From the NCBI RefSeq assembly GCF_020080835.1, contig NC_058165.1, forward strand, positions 3,757,771-3,821,770: a stretch of 64,000 nt of DNA. Reading direction: 5' to 3'. A program made the translations under genes and the position numbers. This stretch comes from Cotesia glomerata. Its lineage: Eukaryota; Arthropoda; Insecta; Hymenoptera; Braconidae. Within the stretch, counting starts at the first letter, position 1; each line of letters begins with the position of its first letter. Below the pieces are notes generated by a model. That model was given only the letters and a program-made list of their open reading frames with translations, was not told the origin of the DNA and made no database searches. Below are positions 36,368 to 48,835 of the stretch, one piece after another.

Positions 36368-36589
36368 TGTCGCCCTCGAGCCCCAATCGCGGATCCAACC
36401 AGATCCACGGTACGCAATTAGGACACAGAAGTGTTAGTGGTACTACTATTAATCCGCCAACAAGTGTTGTAGTAAGCTCGACCTCCAGCAGCATGCGGCC
36501 TCCACCCCCTCCCCCACCTCCAAGGGCAAGGCCCTCCGCTGAGGGCAAAGGTCATCATGAGGAACCCACCAGCTCCATTCCTGATCTTG
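36367..36589 (+). CDS. Candidate first coding exon, proline-rich N-terminus, gene continues outside
   Basis: ATG at 36367 opens 74 codons and ends at a splice donor CTTG|GTGAGT (36590). The frame is open upstream to 36235 without another ATG. The protein start (MSPSSPNRGSNQ) is Ser/Thr/Gly-rich, then has a run of eight prolines (MRPPPPPPPPRARP) and a charged end (AEGKGHHEEPTSSIPDLG). It is low complexity and typical of a disordered N-terminus of a regulatory or scaffolding protein; I do not recognise the gene. GC content and codon choice differ sharply from the surroundings, which supports coding. The exon ends in phase 1, the same as the short exon at 43759, so both may splice to one downstream exon beyond the window. 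Confidence 0.55.
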
Positions 36590-37239
36590 GTGAGTTTTTT
36601 TTGGGGAATTTAATTATTTTTAAATTCATTAATTTGATGATAATTCATTAGTTTTTAATTTTTGTAAAAAATTACTAACAATAAAAAAATTTTTTTTTAA
36701 TTTTTACATATGGAATTTTTTTATTAAATTTTTTTTATAATAATTTCATTGATAAAAAATTCTAAAAAAATTTCTAATGTCTGTTTACTTCTTTGTCATG
36801 ATTTTTGATACTTTTTTTTTTTTCAAAAAAATATTTGGTACCTTATTGAGGTAATTCTAAAGTTAGGTGATATTTTAGTGATATTTAGGTGATTTATTAA
36901 GTTAGTAGTCACTTGATAATTTTTTAATTTTATTTAACAAAAAGGTTCCAAAAAATTATTTTTAAAAAATTGCATTTTTTATTTTTGTAAATTTCAATTT
37001 TTTTTGCGATAATTTATTTGTTATAAAATTTTTTAAATTATTAAATATATGCTACATTAATTTTCATTAAAAATTTTAAGAATTTTTTATTATTAAAAAA
37101 AATATTGCAAATTTTAAAATAATTTCATTTGTAAAGAATTTGAAGAAATGTAATTGGAATTTTTTAAAAATATTAATTAGTTATAATTAAATTTAAAAAA
37201 AATTAAAAACGTCGGCTTTAGTATTATAATTTTTTACTG

Positions 37240-37458
37240 CACTGATAGAAGGATTTGTTTATATTTAATAAGGGTTTATTAACTGTTAATAAATATTTGT
37301 TAACTATTAATAAATACTTATTAACTACTAATAAATGTACTTTCCTCCCAAATAAATATTTATTGAATGTTAAAAAATATTTATTAAAATTGAATAAATT
37401 AAATAATTGTCTTCAAATAAATTCAATTATTAATAGTTAATAAATCCTTCTATCAGTG
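37240..37458. mobile_element. 219-bp CACTGATAGAAGG-end MITE (deletion derivative)
   Basis: Perfect ends CACTGATAGAAGGATTTG and AAATCCTTCTATCAGTG enclose only word-array sequence; the ~280-bp core seen at 6230 and 13680 is missing. The surroundings (36590-37239) are AT-rich intron-like DNA. Confidence 0.88.
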
Positions 37459-38455
37459 TATGTGCTAATGGTATAGTTCGATAACTTTAGTCTTTAAATG
37501 GCTACCCAACATGCGAATTTGACAAGTGATACTCTTTCTCACTTTCTGATAACTTTCTCGATTGATGGATATTTCACATCTACAGACTAAGTTTTTTTAT
37601 ACCATCGATTCATCATTAGACCATTTAAACGTCGACCAGATCCTGTTTTTGTCTAATCTTACTTATTTATACAAGGAAAAAGTGGGGAAGCAGACAACTT
37701 ATTTTTTAAATGAATTTTCTCTTAATTTATGAAAATTAAGTTAGCTGACATTTAAAATAATAAAAAATTATTAAAATTTTATTTGTAAATAATTAATACA
37801 ATTGCAACTAATGGAACAATTGAACAATTCGTATAATTTTCAATATATTCCATTATTATTGTTTGCGTGTTATATGTTTACATTGTATTCTTGTTACTTT
37901 AAAAGATTTTAGGTGACTTGATTAGATTAGATTCTTTGTTGCTTTTTAAGAATGTTCAAATCTTCAAACAAAGAAATAATCTATTTATAATTTTTAATTA
38001 TAAGTCGACAGCGCAACTCTTAGAGCAGATAATAAAGTAACAAAATAATTATAAAAATGTATGTAATTTATGAGTTTATTCCGATAAAATTTACGCTGCT
38101 ATTGACGATCAATTTTTAAAGAAATCGTGCCAAGATTCATTTAAAAAATTTCTTTTTTTTATATTATTAAATTTTAGCGTTGTTCGTAACATTTATAATT
38201 AATATTTAATTCATAAATTTTTGCTCTTAGATTATCGGTCATATCTCTAGAAAAATCTAATTTATTTTCTAAATTTATTATTAGGATCGACAGCTCAAGA
38301 CAATAATATAATGCTAATATTCATTTTCATGATAAAAAAAAATAATAACAAAATAAAGAGCCAATCGTCACTTAAAATAAAATTAATTTTCTTAGTATTA
38401 TTGCAAACTTGCAGAATTATAATAGATGCGTGGGCAATAATAAAATTCCATTAAG
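37459..38455. other. AT-rich intron-like DNA, no gene seen
   Basis: Unique, AT-rich, no conserved ORF, RNA or repeat that I can identify. It lies between the two candidate first exons, so it is probably intronic. Confidence 0.4.
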
Positions 38456-39670
38456 AATATATGAACTTGGTCTAATAATTAAATTGCACTGGCCCTGCAA
38501 AAAGCTTATTTTTATTGTACTTTGTCAAAATAATTCAGAAATTTTCTTGTATTTTAAAGAGATAATCAGAATCTATTAAAATTATTTAGAAGACAGCTAG
38601 TTGTTTTGTTTCAACAATTTTTTGCCTTGAATGTCATCATCTTGACTTAAGAACATGTAGTACAGTCTGATGTCGGTAATCCAGTTTGGACCAGTGACAA
38701 CAAATGCCAATTTAATATATCAGTTTGTTTATTTAAAAAAAAATGTAAAATTCACTGAAGGAGGTTATCAGACTGACTGTAAATACTTTAAACACTGTTT
38801 TAAAAAATTATCTTATTCATTATTTACATAAAACATGAGTCCTGTGAAGAATAAGGATTTTGATGGCTTAAAACAATATATATAAAGTATATGAACTTGG
38901 TCTAATAATTAAATTGCACAAGCCCTGCAAAAAGCTTATTTTTATTGTACTTTGTCAAGATAATTAAGAAATTTTCTTGTAATTTAAAGAGATAATCTGG
39001 ATCGAAGAAAATTATTTTAAAGACAGCTAGTTGTTTTGTTTCAACAATTTTTTGCCTTGAATTTTATCATCTTGACTTAAAAACATGTAGTACAGTCTGA
39101 TGTCGGTAATTCAGTCGGGACCAGTGACAACAAATACCAATTGAATATATCGGTTTGTTTATTTGAAACACATGTAAAATCCACTGAAGGAGGTTATCAG
39201 ACTGACTGTGAATACTCTAAACACTGGTTAAAAAAATTAAACTAGATAATTTACTTTTGGCACTCTCTTGCGGTCTATATTAAAGTATAGCAAATGAAAT
39301 TTTTTGTTGATAATTAGTTTTCTACCCTAACCTAGCTGCATTTTAATAATTCTGTCTTATAAGTTATCTAAACTAAAATAAAGAATAACCAAAAAATTAA
39401 ATCAATCTCTCCGATTATATTGGTTGTACGTTTATTAGTAATTTCTTTATAGTAAAGTTTATTTAGTTGAATATGTGAGGGGTCCTGAGATAAGGCAGTT
39501 TTATGCGCGAACACTACCTATTTATTTATCATTTAGTTATTTTTTTTCAATGATTAAATTTAAAAATAGAATCAATTTACGAAGGATTATTTACTCCTGC
39601 CAAGTTTAATGATTTCTTATTCAATAATCGGTCAAAAAGCTTTCCAGTATTTTATTAAAAATTTAAATAA
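38456..39670 (+). repeat. 429-bp tandem-unit element, copy 2
   Basis: Two units (from 'atatgaacttggtctaataatt' at 38460 and 38890) plus the ~430-bp unique tail (from 'aaactagataatttactt' near 39239). Stops and short indels break the small frame seen in copy 1. Confidence 0.85.
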
Positions 39671-40560
39671 ATTCTGGAAATAAAATTAATATAACAAATA
39701 GAGAAAATAAATTACTCAAGTTGTACTGAAGGTTGCCATTGAAATACTAAAGGAAGTTTAGATTAACAAACGGAGGGTTATATTAATCAGTATGTTCGAT
39801 ATTGCTCATGATTAATCTCATTGAAGGTTGATGAAATAAAATAGCTAAATAATTTATTTATTATTCAGTTGTTTTTTCTTTTAATTTAAAATTTTAATAA
39901 TAATTATTAAATTATAATAGATATATCATTAATGACTAAATATATACATCTTACACCTTGACCGTTAACATTAAGCGCAACATTTAAAAAAAAATATTAC
40001 TGGATACAAGAGAGAGACAAAGTGACAGTAAAATAACAAAACCGAAGAATATGAGAGTGAATTTTATCAGTCTGTTGACTGTTGTTAACCAGATGCGTTT
40101 GACCGACTCTGCCGCTTTGAATTCTTGGTAAAATTCCGGAATAAAAAATGAAGAATTTTTAAGCCTTAAGACTAAAAGGTCATCTTTTATTATATGATGT
40201 GATACAAGATACAAACCTTGAGAGATATAGATTTACGAATGTTTAGCCAACGTATATTTTATTTTATTTGAGTCGAGAGGAAAAATTATTATTTATTTAT
40301 TTTAAAAATATTTCTTTTCATTTATTTTAATAACAATTATTTCATATGTCACTCGGCATAACACGATAACGGTAATTAAAAATGATAACAAACATTTTTA
40401 TTTATGTTAATAATCGTTTAAAAGATTTTTTATCAAAAAAAATTATTTATGACGGACTTTTTGAATCCGATGATCATGACCTCGGTCAATGATGAGACTT
40501 GTGTGAACTTGAGACTTCAGTCCTCGATATAATTATACTCAACCGTTTATATGCAATGTG
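39671..40560. other. AT-rich DNA; one weak minus-strand ORF
   Basis: 39984-40214 (minus) has a 76-codon frame with a hydrophobic C-terminal segment (FTLIFFGFVILLSLCLSLV). I recognise no family, and a start, promoter or splice support is lacking, so it may be chance. An (AT)n tract follows at 40565-40626. Confidence 0.2.
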
Positions 40561-40561
40561 T

Positions 40562-40630
<69 letters not shown>

Positions 40631-41249
40631 TTGTTTTAATTCAATACTCATTGTTGGGATTTAATTCAATAATATTATTCATAATATTGTTTCATTTTTA
40701 AGGACGTTCATGCGCTATCTTACAGTTAAATTAGTACTGAATTTTCATGAAATTTATCGAGGTCTTGAGAAAAATTTTCTATTTTTAAAATTCATTAAAT
40801 TTTAATTAATAATTTTTGTAAATTTAGAAGCAATAAATTTTTTGTTGATACTTGGTGAAAATTAAAAAAATTTTAATAAAAAAAATATATTAAAGTTTGT
40901 TTCAATTTTTTTAATTAGTTGAAATTACACTTTTAAATATGTTCGTAAATTTGGCAACTTTTTAGAATACAAAGATGTTTTAAATTTAAATATCTAGTCT
41001 ACGAAAAAATTAACAATTTATGAAAGGAAATATTATATATTTAACAATATAATAATTAAATTACAAGACAAAACGAGCTAAAATAACTTTCCGGATTTTA
41101 TTAGAAAAAAAAAAAAATCAAATTTTTGTAGATTAAACTTATAAAATAAACGATTGAATTAGAAAATTTTATTGTAATTTTATATCTTTAAAAATGTCAA
41201 TCGGGCACAAGATACAAGGTCATTTCTTAATTATTGATATTTTTTAAGA
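40561..41249. other. (AT)n tract and AT-rich DNA
   Basis: A ~60-bp AT microsatellite (40565-40626), then unique AT-rich sequence without features. Confidence 0.5.
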
Positions 41250-41562
41250 TGTAAGCTCATCCTGATGTTACACTCATCAAGAGCTTTCATTTGAGTACCC
41301 ACATGCATTTTGATATATTTTTCATATATACATATAAAATATATGTAAATATATAAAAAATATGAAAAATTCATGTGGGTACTCAAATGAAAAGTCTCGA
41401 TAAGTGTAATGTCGGAGTGAGCTTATATCTTTAAAAATGTCAATAGTTGACAAGGTACAAGGTCATTTCTTAATTATTGATGTTTTTAAAGATGTAAACT
41501 CATTTTGATGTTACACTCATCAAGAGCTTTCATTTGAGTACCCACATGCATTTTGATAAATT

Positions 41563-41632
<70 letters not shown>

Positions 41633-41970
41633 AATTCATGTGGGTACTCAAATGAAAGGTCTCGATAAGTGTAATGTTGGAGTGAGCTTATATCTTTAAA
41701 AATGTCAATAGTTGACAAGGTACAAGGTCATTTCTTAATTATTGATATTTTTAAAGATGTAAACTCATTTTGATGTTACACTCATCAAGAGCTTTCATTT
41801 GAGTAATACCCACATGCATTTTGATATATTTTTCATATATACATATATATAAATATATGAAAAATTGATGTTGGTATCCAAATGAAAGGTCTCGATGAGT
41901 GTAATGTCGGGATGAGCTCATATCTTTAAAAATGTCAATAGTTCACGAGATACAAGGTCATTTCTTAATT
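41250..41970. repeat. Array of palindromic (AT)n-centred units
   Basis: Three successive units, each an inverted pair: 'gatgttacactcatcaagagc...gagtacccacatgcat' / (AT)n / 'catgtgggtactcaaatgaaa...tgagcttatatcttt', joined by 'aaaaatgtcaatagtt(g/c)ac'. Centre lengths vary; one has a ~65-bp (AT)n (41564-41628). Confidence 0.88.
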
Positions 41971-41985
41971 ATTCAACTAGAGATT

Positions 41986-42679
41986 CACAGAAAGAAAAAT
42001 TTCTTGACTGGAGAACAAAATTCTTGGCTCAAGAAAATTTTCGGGTGCCTGAAGGAAGACCGAAGTTGTGTTGGCCGAAGTAAAAATTTTTCTTTAAATT
42101 CTATTCTTGGTGGAACTCATTTTTTCTTATTTCAAATTATCATAAATACTTGACACAATAAATTTTTATATTTGATCAAGATTTTTAGATACTTTAGGAA
42201 AGCAGTGCCACCTACTTCAGCTGAGAAAAAAATTTTCTTACCTTGAGAAATTTTTCTCGAGACTATTTGATACCCATTTTATATTATTTTAGCGTGCAAT
42301 TATACCTATTGAATGAAAAAAATGATGAAATATTATTTTATCTTCTTATTTGACATGTTAATCAATAAAAATATTAATGAAAATTAACTTCTATCTTTAT
42401 ATTTAATTTTTTGGAGCAAGAGAGAAATTTTCTCACGACAAGAAAATTAACTTCTATCAAGAACTAAATTTTTTGGAGCAAGAGGCTGAATTTTCTTAAA
42501 ACAACAAGATTTTCTTGACTTAAATAAATTTTCTTGAATCAAGATACGTATTTATTAAAGCAAGAGAATTAATTTTGTTGGAATAAGTGAAATTTCTTGT
42601 GTCAAAAAAAAATTTTTTTTTCGCTCAAGAAAATAATTAGAAAAATATTTTCTTGGCTCAAGTGAACCTTTTTTTCTGT
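41986..42679. mobile_element. CACAGAAAGAAAAA-end element, copy 1
   Basis: ~694 bp, closely similar to 57641-58351. Left end CACAGAAAGAAAAATTTCTTG; right end 'caagtgaaccttttttt' followed by a degraded TCTGT. Interior words are 'ttcttgactcaagaaaatt', 'ttttttggagcaagag' and complements. Short frames inside are not conserved between copies. Confidence 0.82.
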
Positions 42680-42689
42680 TTAAATTTTA

Positions 42690-43340
42690 AAATAAGTATC
42701 TGGCGGATTGTATAAAATTTACCAACAAGAGCCCGATTGTGTTTCCGATCTACTAATAAATCCCCCGTCAATTTAAACTTTAATGACCTCGAGAACACAC
42801 GGTACGATTAAATAATAATAAAATCAGTTCGAATAGGTGTGCACAATCCAAAGTTGGAGCCACATAATATAACACTGCTTTGCTCAACTCTAACTCCATT
42901 GACCGAGTGACGCCAAAAGATACTATATACGCTCAATATCATCATGTACAGTTTCACTTTCTTTGCAAAGAAACATAAAAAAAAAACATTCTTTACAACA
43001 GTATGATTTTTATCGTAATTGACGGTGTTATCTTTATTAAAAAATTATTAATTTGTGAAAAAAAAATAATTTGATTTATATAAATCGAAATTTTATTTGA
43101 TTAGATAAATCATACGAATCGGCTTGTAAAAGAAATAACTAATTTTAAAAATATTTATGATTTTTATAGCAACCCATTAAATGATATGATATAGAGTACA
43201 TGTGTTTGTGTGCGTGTGTGTATAATTGAAAAAAATAAACAGCTGACTCTGTAGACTCTGTCCTTGCGGCTCAACTTTTAAAACATATTCGACCCACGTA
43301 TAGGACAGTTTTCGGCTTCTCATGGTCACGGTCGTGTCTA
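42690..43340. other. Unique DNA upstream of the second first exon
   Basis: Mixed AT-rich and GC-richer unique sequence; the block 43240-43345 ('gactctgtccttgcggctc', 'catggtcacggtcgtgtc') leads into the TATA box below and is the likely proximal promoter. Confidence 0.35.
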
Positions 43341-43394
43341 ACGTCATCGTTTATCGTTATAAATACAGAGGTTCATTCCGCCATACTTTCAATC
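43341..43394 (+). promoter_or_regulatory. TATA promoter with ACGTCA element
   Basis: ACGTCA (CRE half-site, 43341-43346), TATAAATA (43358-43365), and a pyrimidine-rich initiator area with TTTCAATC about 30 bp later (A at 43391). It precedes the short coding exon at 43759 by ~370 bp. Confidence 0.5.
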
Positions 43395-43758
43395 TCCTCT
43401 TTGTTAAATTAAATATTATTTCGGGGTCTGATAAATACTTAATACTTATCAGAGAATTTTAATTTTTTAATTATTTATCTTGGGTATCATGAGAAGATAT
43501 TATTTTTATCCTAGAACTAAAAAGGATTTTTTTTAAATAATATTTTTTTACCAAGAAATTAAATTTTTTGGGAATTTTTAGATATGGAAAAAATTATTTC
43601 GGTGGATTTTTTATAGTTTGTTAATAGAAAAATTTAATTGAATTCTTAAATACGGAAAATAAAATTAAATTTGTTGAATTTAAAAAAAAAAAATTAAATT
43701 TTACTGCTGATTTATTAATTATTAATTAAATAAAAAAGAGAATTTAATTCTTTTAAAA

Positions 43759-43789
43759 ATGGACATTAGCTGGAATTATAACGCGCAAG
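43759..43789 (+). CDS. Candidate alternative first coding exon (10 codons plus 1 nt)
   Basis: ATG in context AAAAATGG encodes MDISWNYNAQ and then one base before a donor CAAG|GTAAAT (43790). It ends in phase 1, like the exon at 36589. TATA promoter ~400 bp upstream. No downstream partner exon lies in the window, so the identity of the gene is unknown. Confidence 0.45.
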
Positions 43790-44167
43790 GTAAATTTTTT
43801 TTTATCGTTAATTTTAATCAAATATTAATTGAAATTGTTTTTTTAAAATTACAGCCGTTATATCTCTATAAAATGATCTGTTAAATGATGTACAAATTAC
43901 TTCGGCTATTTTATTAAAAGGTTATTACAAATTTTAAGATTCATTGATTAGACTATAATTAAATCTTTTTATAGAGTATTATATGAAGAAATAATTTTTG
44001 AGTTCGAAAATGTAAGACTAAGATTATTTAATTTTATTTGATTCAAGAATTTTTAGCCTTCATTTAAGACAGCTAAACTCTTCAAAATTATTTTCTTGGT
44101 TCAATAATTTTTTTTTTCATTGTAGAAAACTTTTTTTGGTAATTATGCAGAAGTGGGGCTCCACCTA

Positions 44168-46496
44168 CACTGATAGAAGGATTTAGTACGGAGTACTAAA
44201 CTGATTTAGTAACAAAATTTTAGTCATTTATTTGGGAGAAAAAAATATTTTTTACCCATCAATATTATTTGTTACAGTTTAATAAATTATTTTTTTATTT
44301 TAAATAAATTATATTAATATAAACAAAGCCTTATTACATCAAAATAAATATTTGTTTCCACCAAATAATATTTAGTAGTAGGTACTAAATATTTGTTTGG
44401 TAAGTATTGTCGGTAGATGGCTGTGCTTTAATTCCAATTCGATACATAACCTATTAACTGAGATTATTTTATTCAGCTCGAATCTGGGAGATTTATCTTC
44501 TCTTTGAAAACACACATACTCCCAAATGGCTTATATTTCATTTCTCAGTGGAGTTTAGTTTAAATTTTTCAATAAGTCTATTATTAATATGTTAAAAACT
44601 TATTTAATTTTAAATTTTATAAATGTCTCAAATAAAAAATTATAATTTAATGAGATTATTTTCTTTATAATACCTTATATTTTTACTTGAAATTATTTAT
44701 TTTAATTATTTTGATTTATTTTGAGTAAAAAAGTTAGGTTGTACGCTAAAATTAGTTAAAAAATGAATTTTTTAACACCAATAAACGATTTATTGCGTAG
44801 CAATAAATCATTTGTTAAATACTACTAAATATTTATTTGGTGGAAATAAATGGGCTTTAATGAATTATTTAGAAACTTTTACTAAATATTTGGTAATTAA
44901 AGGTTTGTTACTAAATCATTTAGTAACTATATTGATAATAGAATTTAGTACGGAGTACTAAACTGATTTAGTAACAAAATTTTTATTATTTATTTGGGAG
45001 AAAAAAATATTTTTTACCCATCAATATTATTTGTTACAGTTTAATAAATTATTTTTTATTCTAAATAAATTATATTAATATAAACAAAGCCTTATTACAT
45101 CAAAATAAATATTTATTTCCATCAAATAATATTTAGTAGTAGGTACTAAATATTTATTTGGTAAGTATTGTCGGTAGATGGCTATGATTTAATTCCAATG
45201 TGATACATAACCTATTCACTGACTTAGATTATTTTATTCAGCTCGATTTTGAAAGATTTATCTTTTCTTTGAAAACACACATACTCCCAAATGGCTTATA
45301 TTTAATTTCTCAGTGGAGTTTAGTTTAAATTTTTCAATAAGTCTATTATTGATATGTTAAAAACTTGTTTAATTTTAAATTTTATAAATGTCTCAAATAA
45401 AAAATTATAATTTAATGAGATTATTTTCTTTATAATACCTTATATTTTTACTTGAAATTATTTATTTTAATTATTTTGATTTATTTTGAGTAAAAAAGTT
45501 AGGTTGTACGCTAAAATTAGTTAAAAAATAAATTTTTTTAATACCAATAAACGATTTATTGCGTAGCAATAAATCATTTGTTAAATACTACTAATATTTA
45601 TTAGGTGGAAATAAATGGGCTTTAATAAATAATTTAGTAACTTTTACTAAATATTTAGTAATTAAAGGTTTGTTAGTAAATCATTTAGTAACTATACTGA
45701 TAATAGAATTTACTACGGAGTACTAAACTGATTTAGTAACAAAATTTTTATTATTTATTTGGGAGAAAAAAATATTTTTTACCCATCAATATTATTTGTT
45801 ACAGTTTAATAAATTATTTTTTATTCTAAATAAATTATATTAATATAAACAAAGCCTTATTACATCAAAATAAATATTTGTTTCCACCAAATAATATTTA
45901 GTAGTAGGTACTAAATATTTATTTGGTAATTATTGTCGGTAGATGGCTGTGCTTTAATTCCAATTCGATACATAACTTATTAACTGAGATTATTTTATTC
46001 AGCTCGAATCTGGGAGATTTATCTTCTCTTTGAAAACACACATACTCCCAAATGGCTTATATTTTATTTCTCAGTGGAGTTTCGTTTAAATTTTTCAATA
46101 AGTCTATTATTGATATGTTAAAAACTTGTTTAATTTTAAATTTTATAAATGTCTCAAATAAAAAATTATAATTTAATAAGATTATTTTCTTGAAAATACC
46201 TCATATTTTTACTTAAAATTATTTATTTTAATTATTTTGATTTAGTTTGAGTAAAAAAGTTAGGTTGTACGCTAAAATTAGTTACAAAATGAATTTCTTT
46301 AATACCAATAAACGATTTATTGCGTAGCAATAAATCATTTGTTAAATACTACTAAATATTTATTCGGTGGAAATAAATGGGCTTTGATAAATTATTTAGT
46401 AACTATTTCTAAATATTTGGTAATTAAAGGTTTGTTACTAAATCATTTAGTAACTGACTAAATCTTATTAAATAGAACTAAATACTTCTATCAGTG
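44168..46496. mobile_element. CACTGATAGAAGG-end element, three tandem ~770-bp monomers
   Basis: Left end CACTGATAGAAGGATTTAG, right end ACTTCTATCAGTG, flanked by TA on both sides. Three monomers (from about 44168, 44937 and 45706) each run from 'gtacggagtactaaactgattt' through a ~400-bp unique core ('cggtagatggct', 'cacatactcccaaatggctt') to words 'actaaatatttagtaa'. Internal junctions keep degraded termini ('ctgataatagaattta'). No coding frame. Confidence 0.87.
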
Positions 46497-47519
46497 TATT
46501 TTTGAGTGTAAAAAATCTAAAAATTAATCTTCTTAAATTTTTTTCCTTCTAAATTGTTCTTCTTCACGGCGGATTTATAATAAAAATGGTAAAAAGTATA
46601 AAAATTAAATATTTTGGTGATTTTTCATCATTTAAAGTTCAAAAATTTCCAAATTTTTATTACAACAAAAGTAAACAATTTATTTTTCTCCTTAAAAAAA
46701 AATAGAATTTTTGATTTTCTATTCGCAATTAGACAATTTACTCTTCATTATTATAATTAACTTTCTAATGGTGAATAAATCCATATAAATGCTTGGAAAG
46801 TGCGATACTTAGTAGCCTCGATTAAGTCTGGAGACATGAGATCGCGTGTGGGATTTAATCGTCGTTGCAAAAATGAAAAGTTAAGATAAAGATAAAAACA
46901 TTTATGTATTCGTATGAGCATGAACTGATCGTCTATTCTTTTCTCGTCATTAAATTAGTACATATACCGTCAGATTTAAAAAAAAAAGGAGTACATAAAA
47001 GGAAAATCACGTTTACCTTCGTGCTACTGAGTTTGCGTGAATAATGAACCCGACAACCCACATATGGATCTTCCTTTGATTTATTGAAGAGAAAAACGTC
47101 CTATCCGATGATAAGCTGCAATGGTTGGTAGCTTTTATCGGATGTTGTGTCTGGTTTCCCCACTACTCGACAATCGAGACTCTTTCGAGGGCAACAGGGC
47201 CCGTTCATAGGCGTAGAAAGTACTAAGAATCTTAAAATCCCTCGTGTCTCCTCATATTATTCACACAATATATTATTTTATGCATGTAAGATGAGTTGCA
47301 GCTGGCTTGTTGTTTACTTTTATTACTTTTACTTTTCACTATCTCTTACGATAGGTGTATCGATTTTTATATAAATAATAACAAGCTTTGTCGCTTAATA
47401 ACATACTTATGATAAAAGATTTATATACTTTTAATGTAAGATTAAAAATTTTGGTACTTTGGGTTGTCTTATGGATGTTGACAGAAAAATTGATATTTTT
47501 TAATATTTTTTTCCCTAAC
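46497..47519. other. Unique DNA with a small GC-richer island
   Basis: 46980-47240 is GC-richer, with an imperfect hairpin carrying two GATA-type sites ('atccgatgataagct' and 'agcttttatcggat', 47103-47141). No convincing ORF. Confidence 0.35.
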
Positions 47520-47785
47520 GAATTTTTCATATATGTTATTACATTTATGATATTTGTGAAATATATAAAATATATCAAATATATGAAAAATTCATGTGGG
47601 TATTCAAATAAAAGGTCTTGATGAGTGTAAGATCTAGATGAGCTTATATAATTAAAATTATCATTAGTTAACGAAATACAATGTCATTTCTTAATTGTTG
47701 ACATTTTTGAAGATATAAGCTCATCTCGATGATATACTCATCGAGTCCTTTCATTTGAGTACCCATATGACTTTTTCATATATTT

Positions 47786-47858
<73 letters not shown>

Positions 47859-48356
47859 ATTTATGAGATATATAAAATATATCAAATATATGAAAAAGGC
47901 ATGTGGGTACTCAAATGAAAGGTCTTGACAAGTGTTTTATCTAGATGAGGTTATATAGTTTAAAATATCATTAGTTAACGAAATACAATATCATTTCTTA
48001 ATTATTGACATTTTTAAAGATATAAGCTCATCTTGAGGTTACACTCATCGAGAACTTTTATTTGAATACCCACACGAATTTGTTATATATTTTGTATATA
48101 TGATATTTGTGAAATATATAAAATATATGAAAAATTCATGTGGGTATTCAAATGAAAGGTCTTAATGAGTGTAATATCCAGATGAGCTAATATTTTTAAA
48201 AATATCATTAGTTTAGACGATACGATATGATTCCTTAGTTATTAATATTTTTAAAAATATAAGCTCATTCCGATGACATACCCATCGAGACTTTTCATTT
48301 GAGTACCTACACGAATTTTTCATATATTTTTCATATATTCAAATATAAAATATATA

Positions 48357-48445
<89 letters not shown>

Positions 48446-48835
48446 TATATAAATATATAAAATATATGAAAAATTGATGTGAGTACTCAAATGAAAGGTC
48501 TCGATGAGTGTAACATCAGGGTGAGCTTATATCTCTAAAAATGTCAGTAGTTGACAAAATATAAGGTCATATCTTAATTATTAACATTTTTAAAGATATA
48601 AGCTCATTTCAAGGTTACACTCATCGAGACCTTTTATTTGAGTACCCACACGAATTTTTCATATATTCATATATATATAATATATATAAATATATAAAAT
48701 ATATGAAAAATTGATGTGGGTACTCAAATGAAAGGTCTTAATAAGTGTAATATCAGGATGAGCTTATATCTTTGAAAATGTCAATAGTTCACAAGATACA
48801 AGGTCATTTCTTAATTATTGACATTTTGAGATGAC
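47520..48835. repeat. Longest array of palindromic (AT)n-centred units
   Basis: About five inverted pairs of the same unit as 41250-41970, with (AT)n centres at 47792-47856 and 48360-48442. Arms differ by scattered substitutions. Confidence 0.88.

Noticed and set aside
36252..36548. 98-codon minus-strand frame opposite the proline-rich exon
   Set aside because: It is the shadow of the plus-strand frame, which ends at a good splice donor.
39984..40214. Small membrane protein on the minus strand
   Set aside because: One hydrophobic stretch in an AT-rich frame without promoter, homologue or splice support; kept only as a low-confidence remark.
41932..42153. 73-codon frame in the CACAGAAAG element
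   Set aside because: The frame is not kept in the sister element at 57641 and starts at a non-ATG codon in the flanking array.
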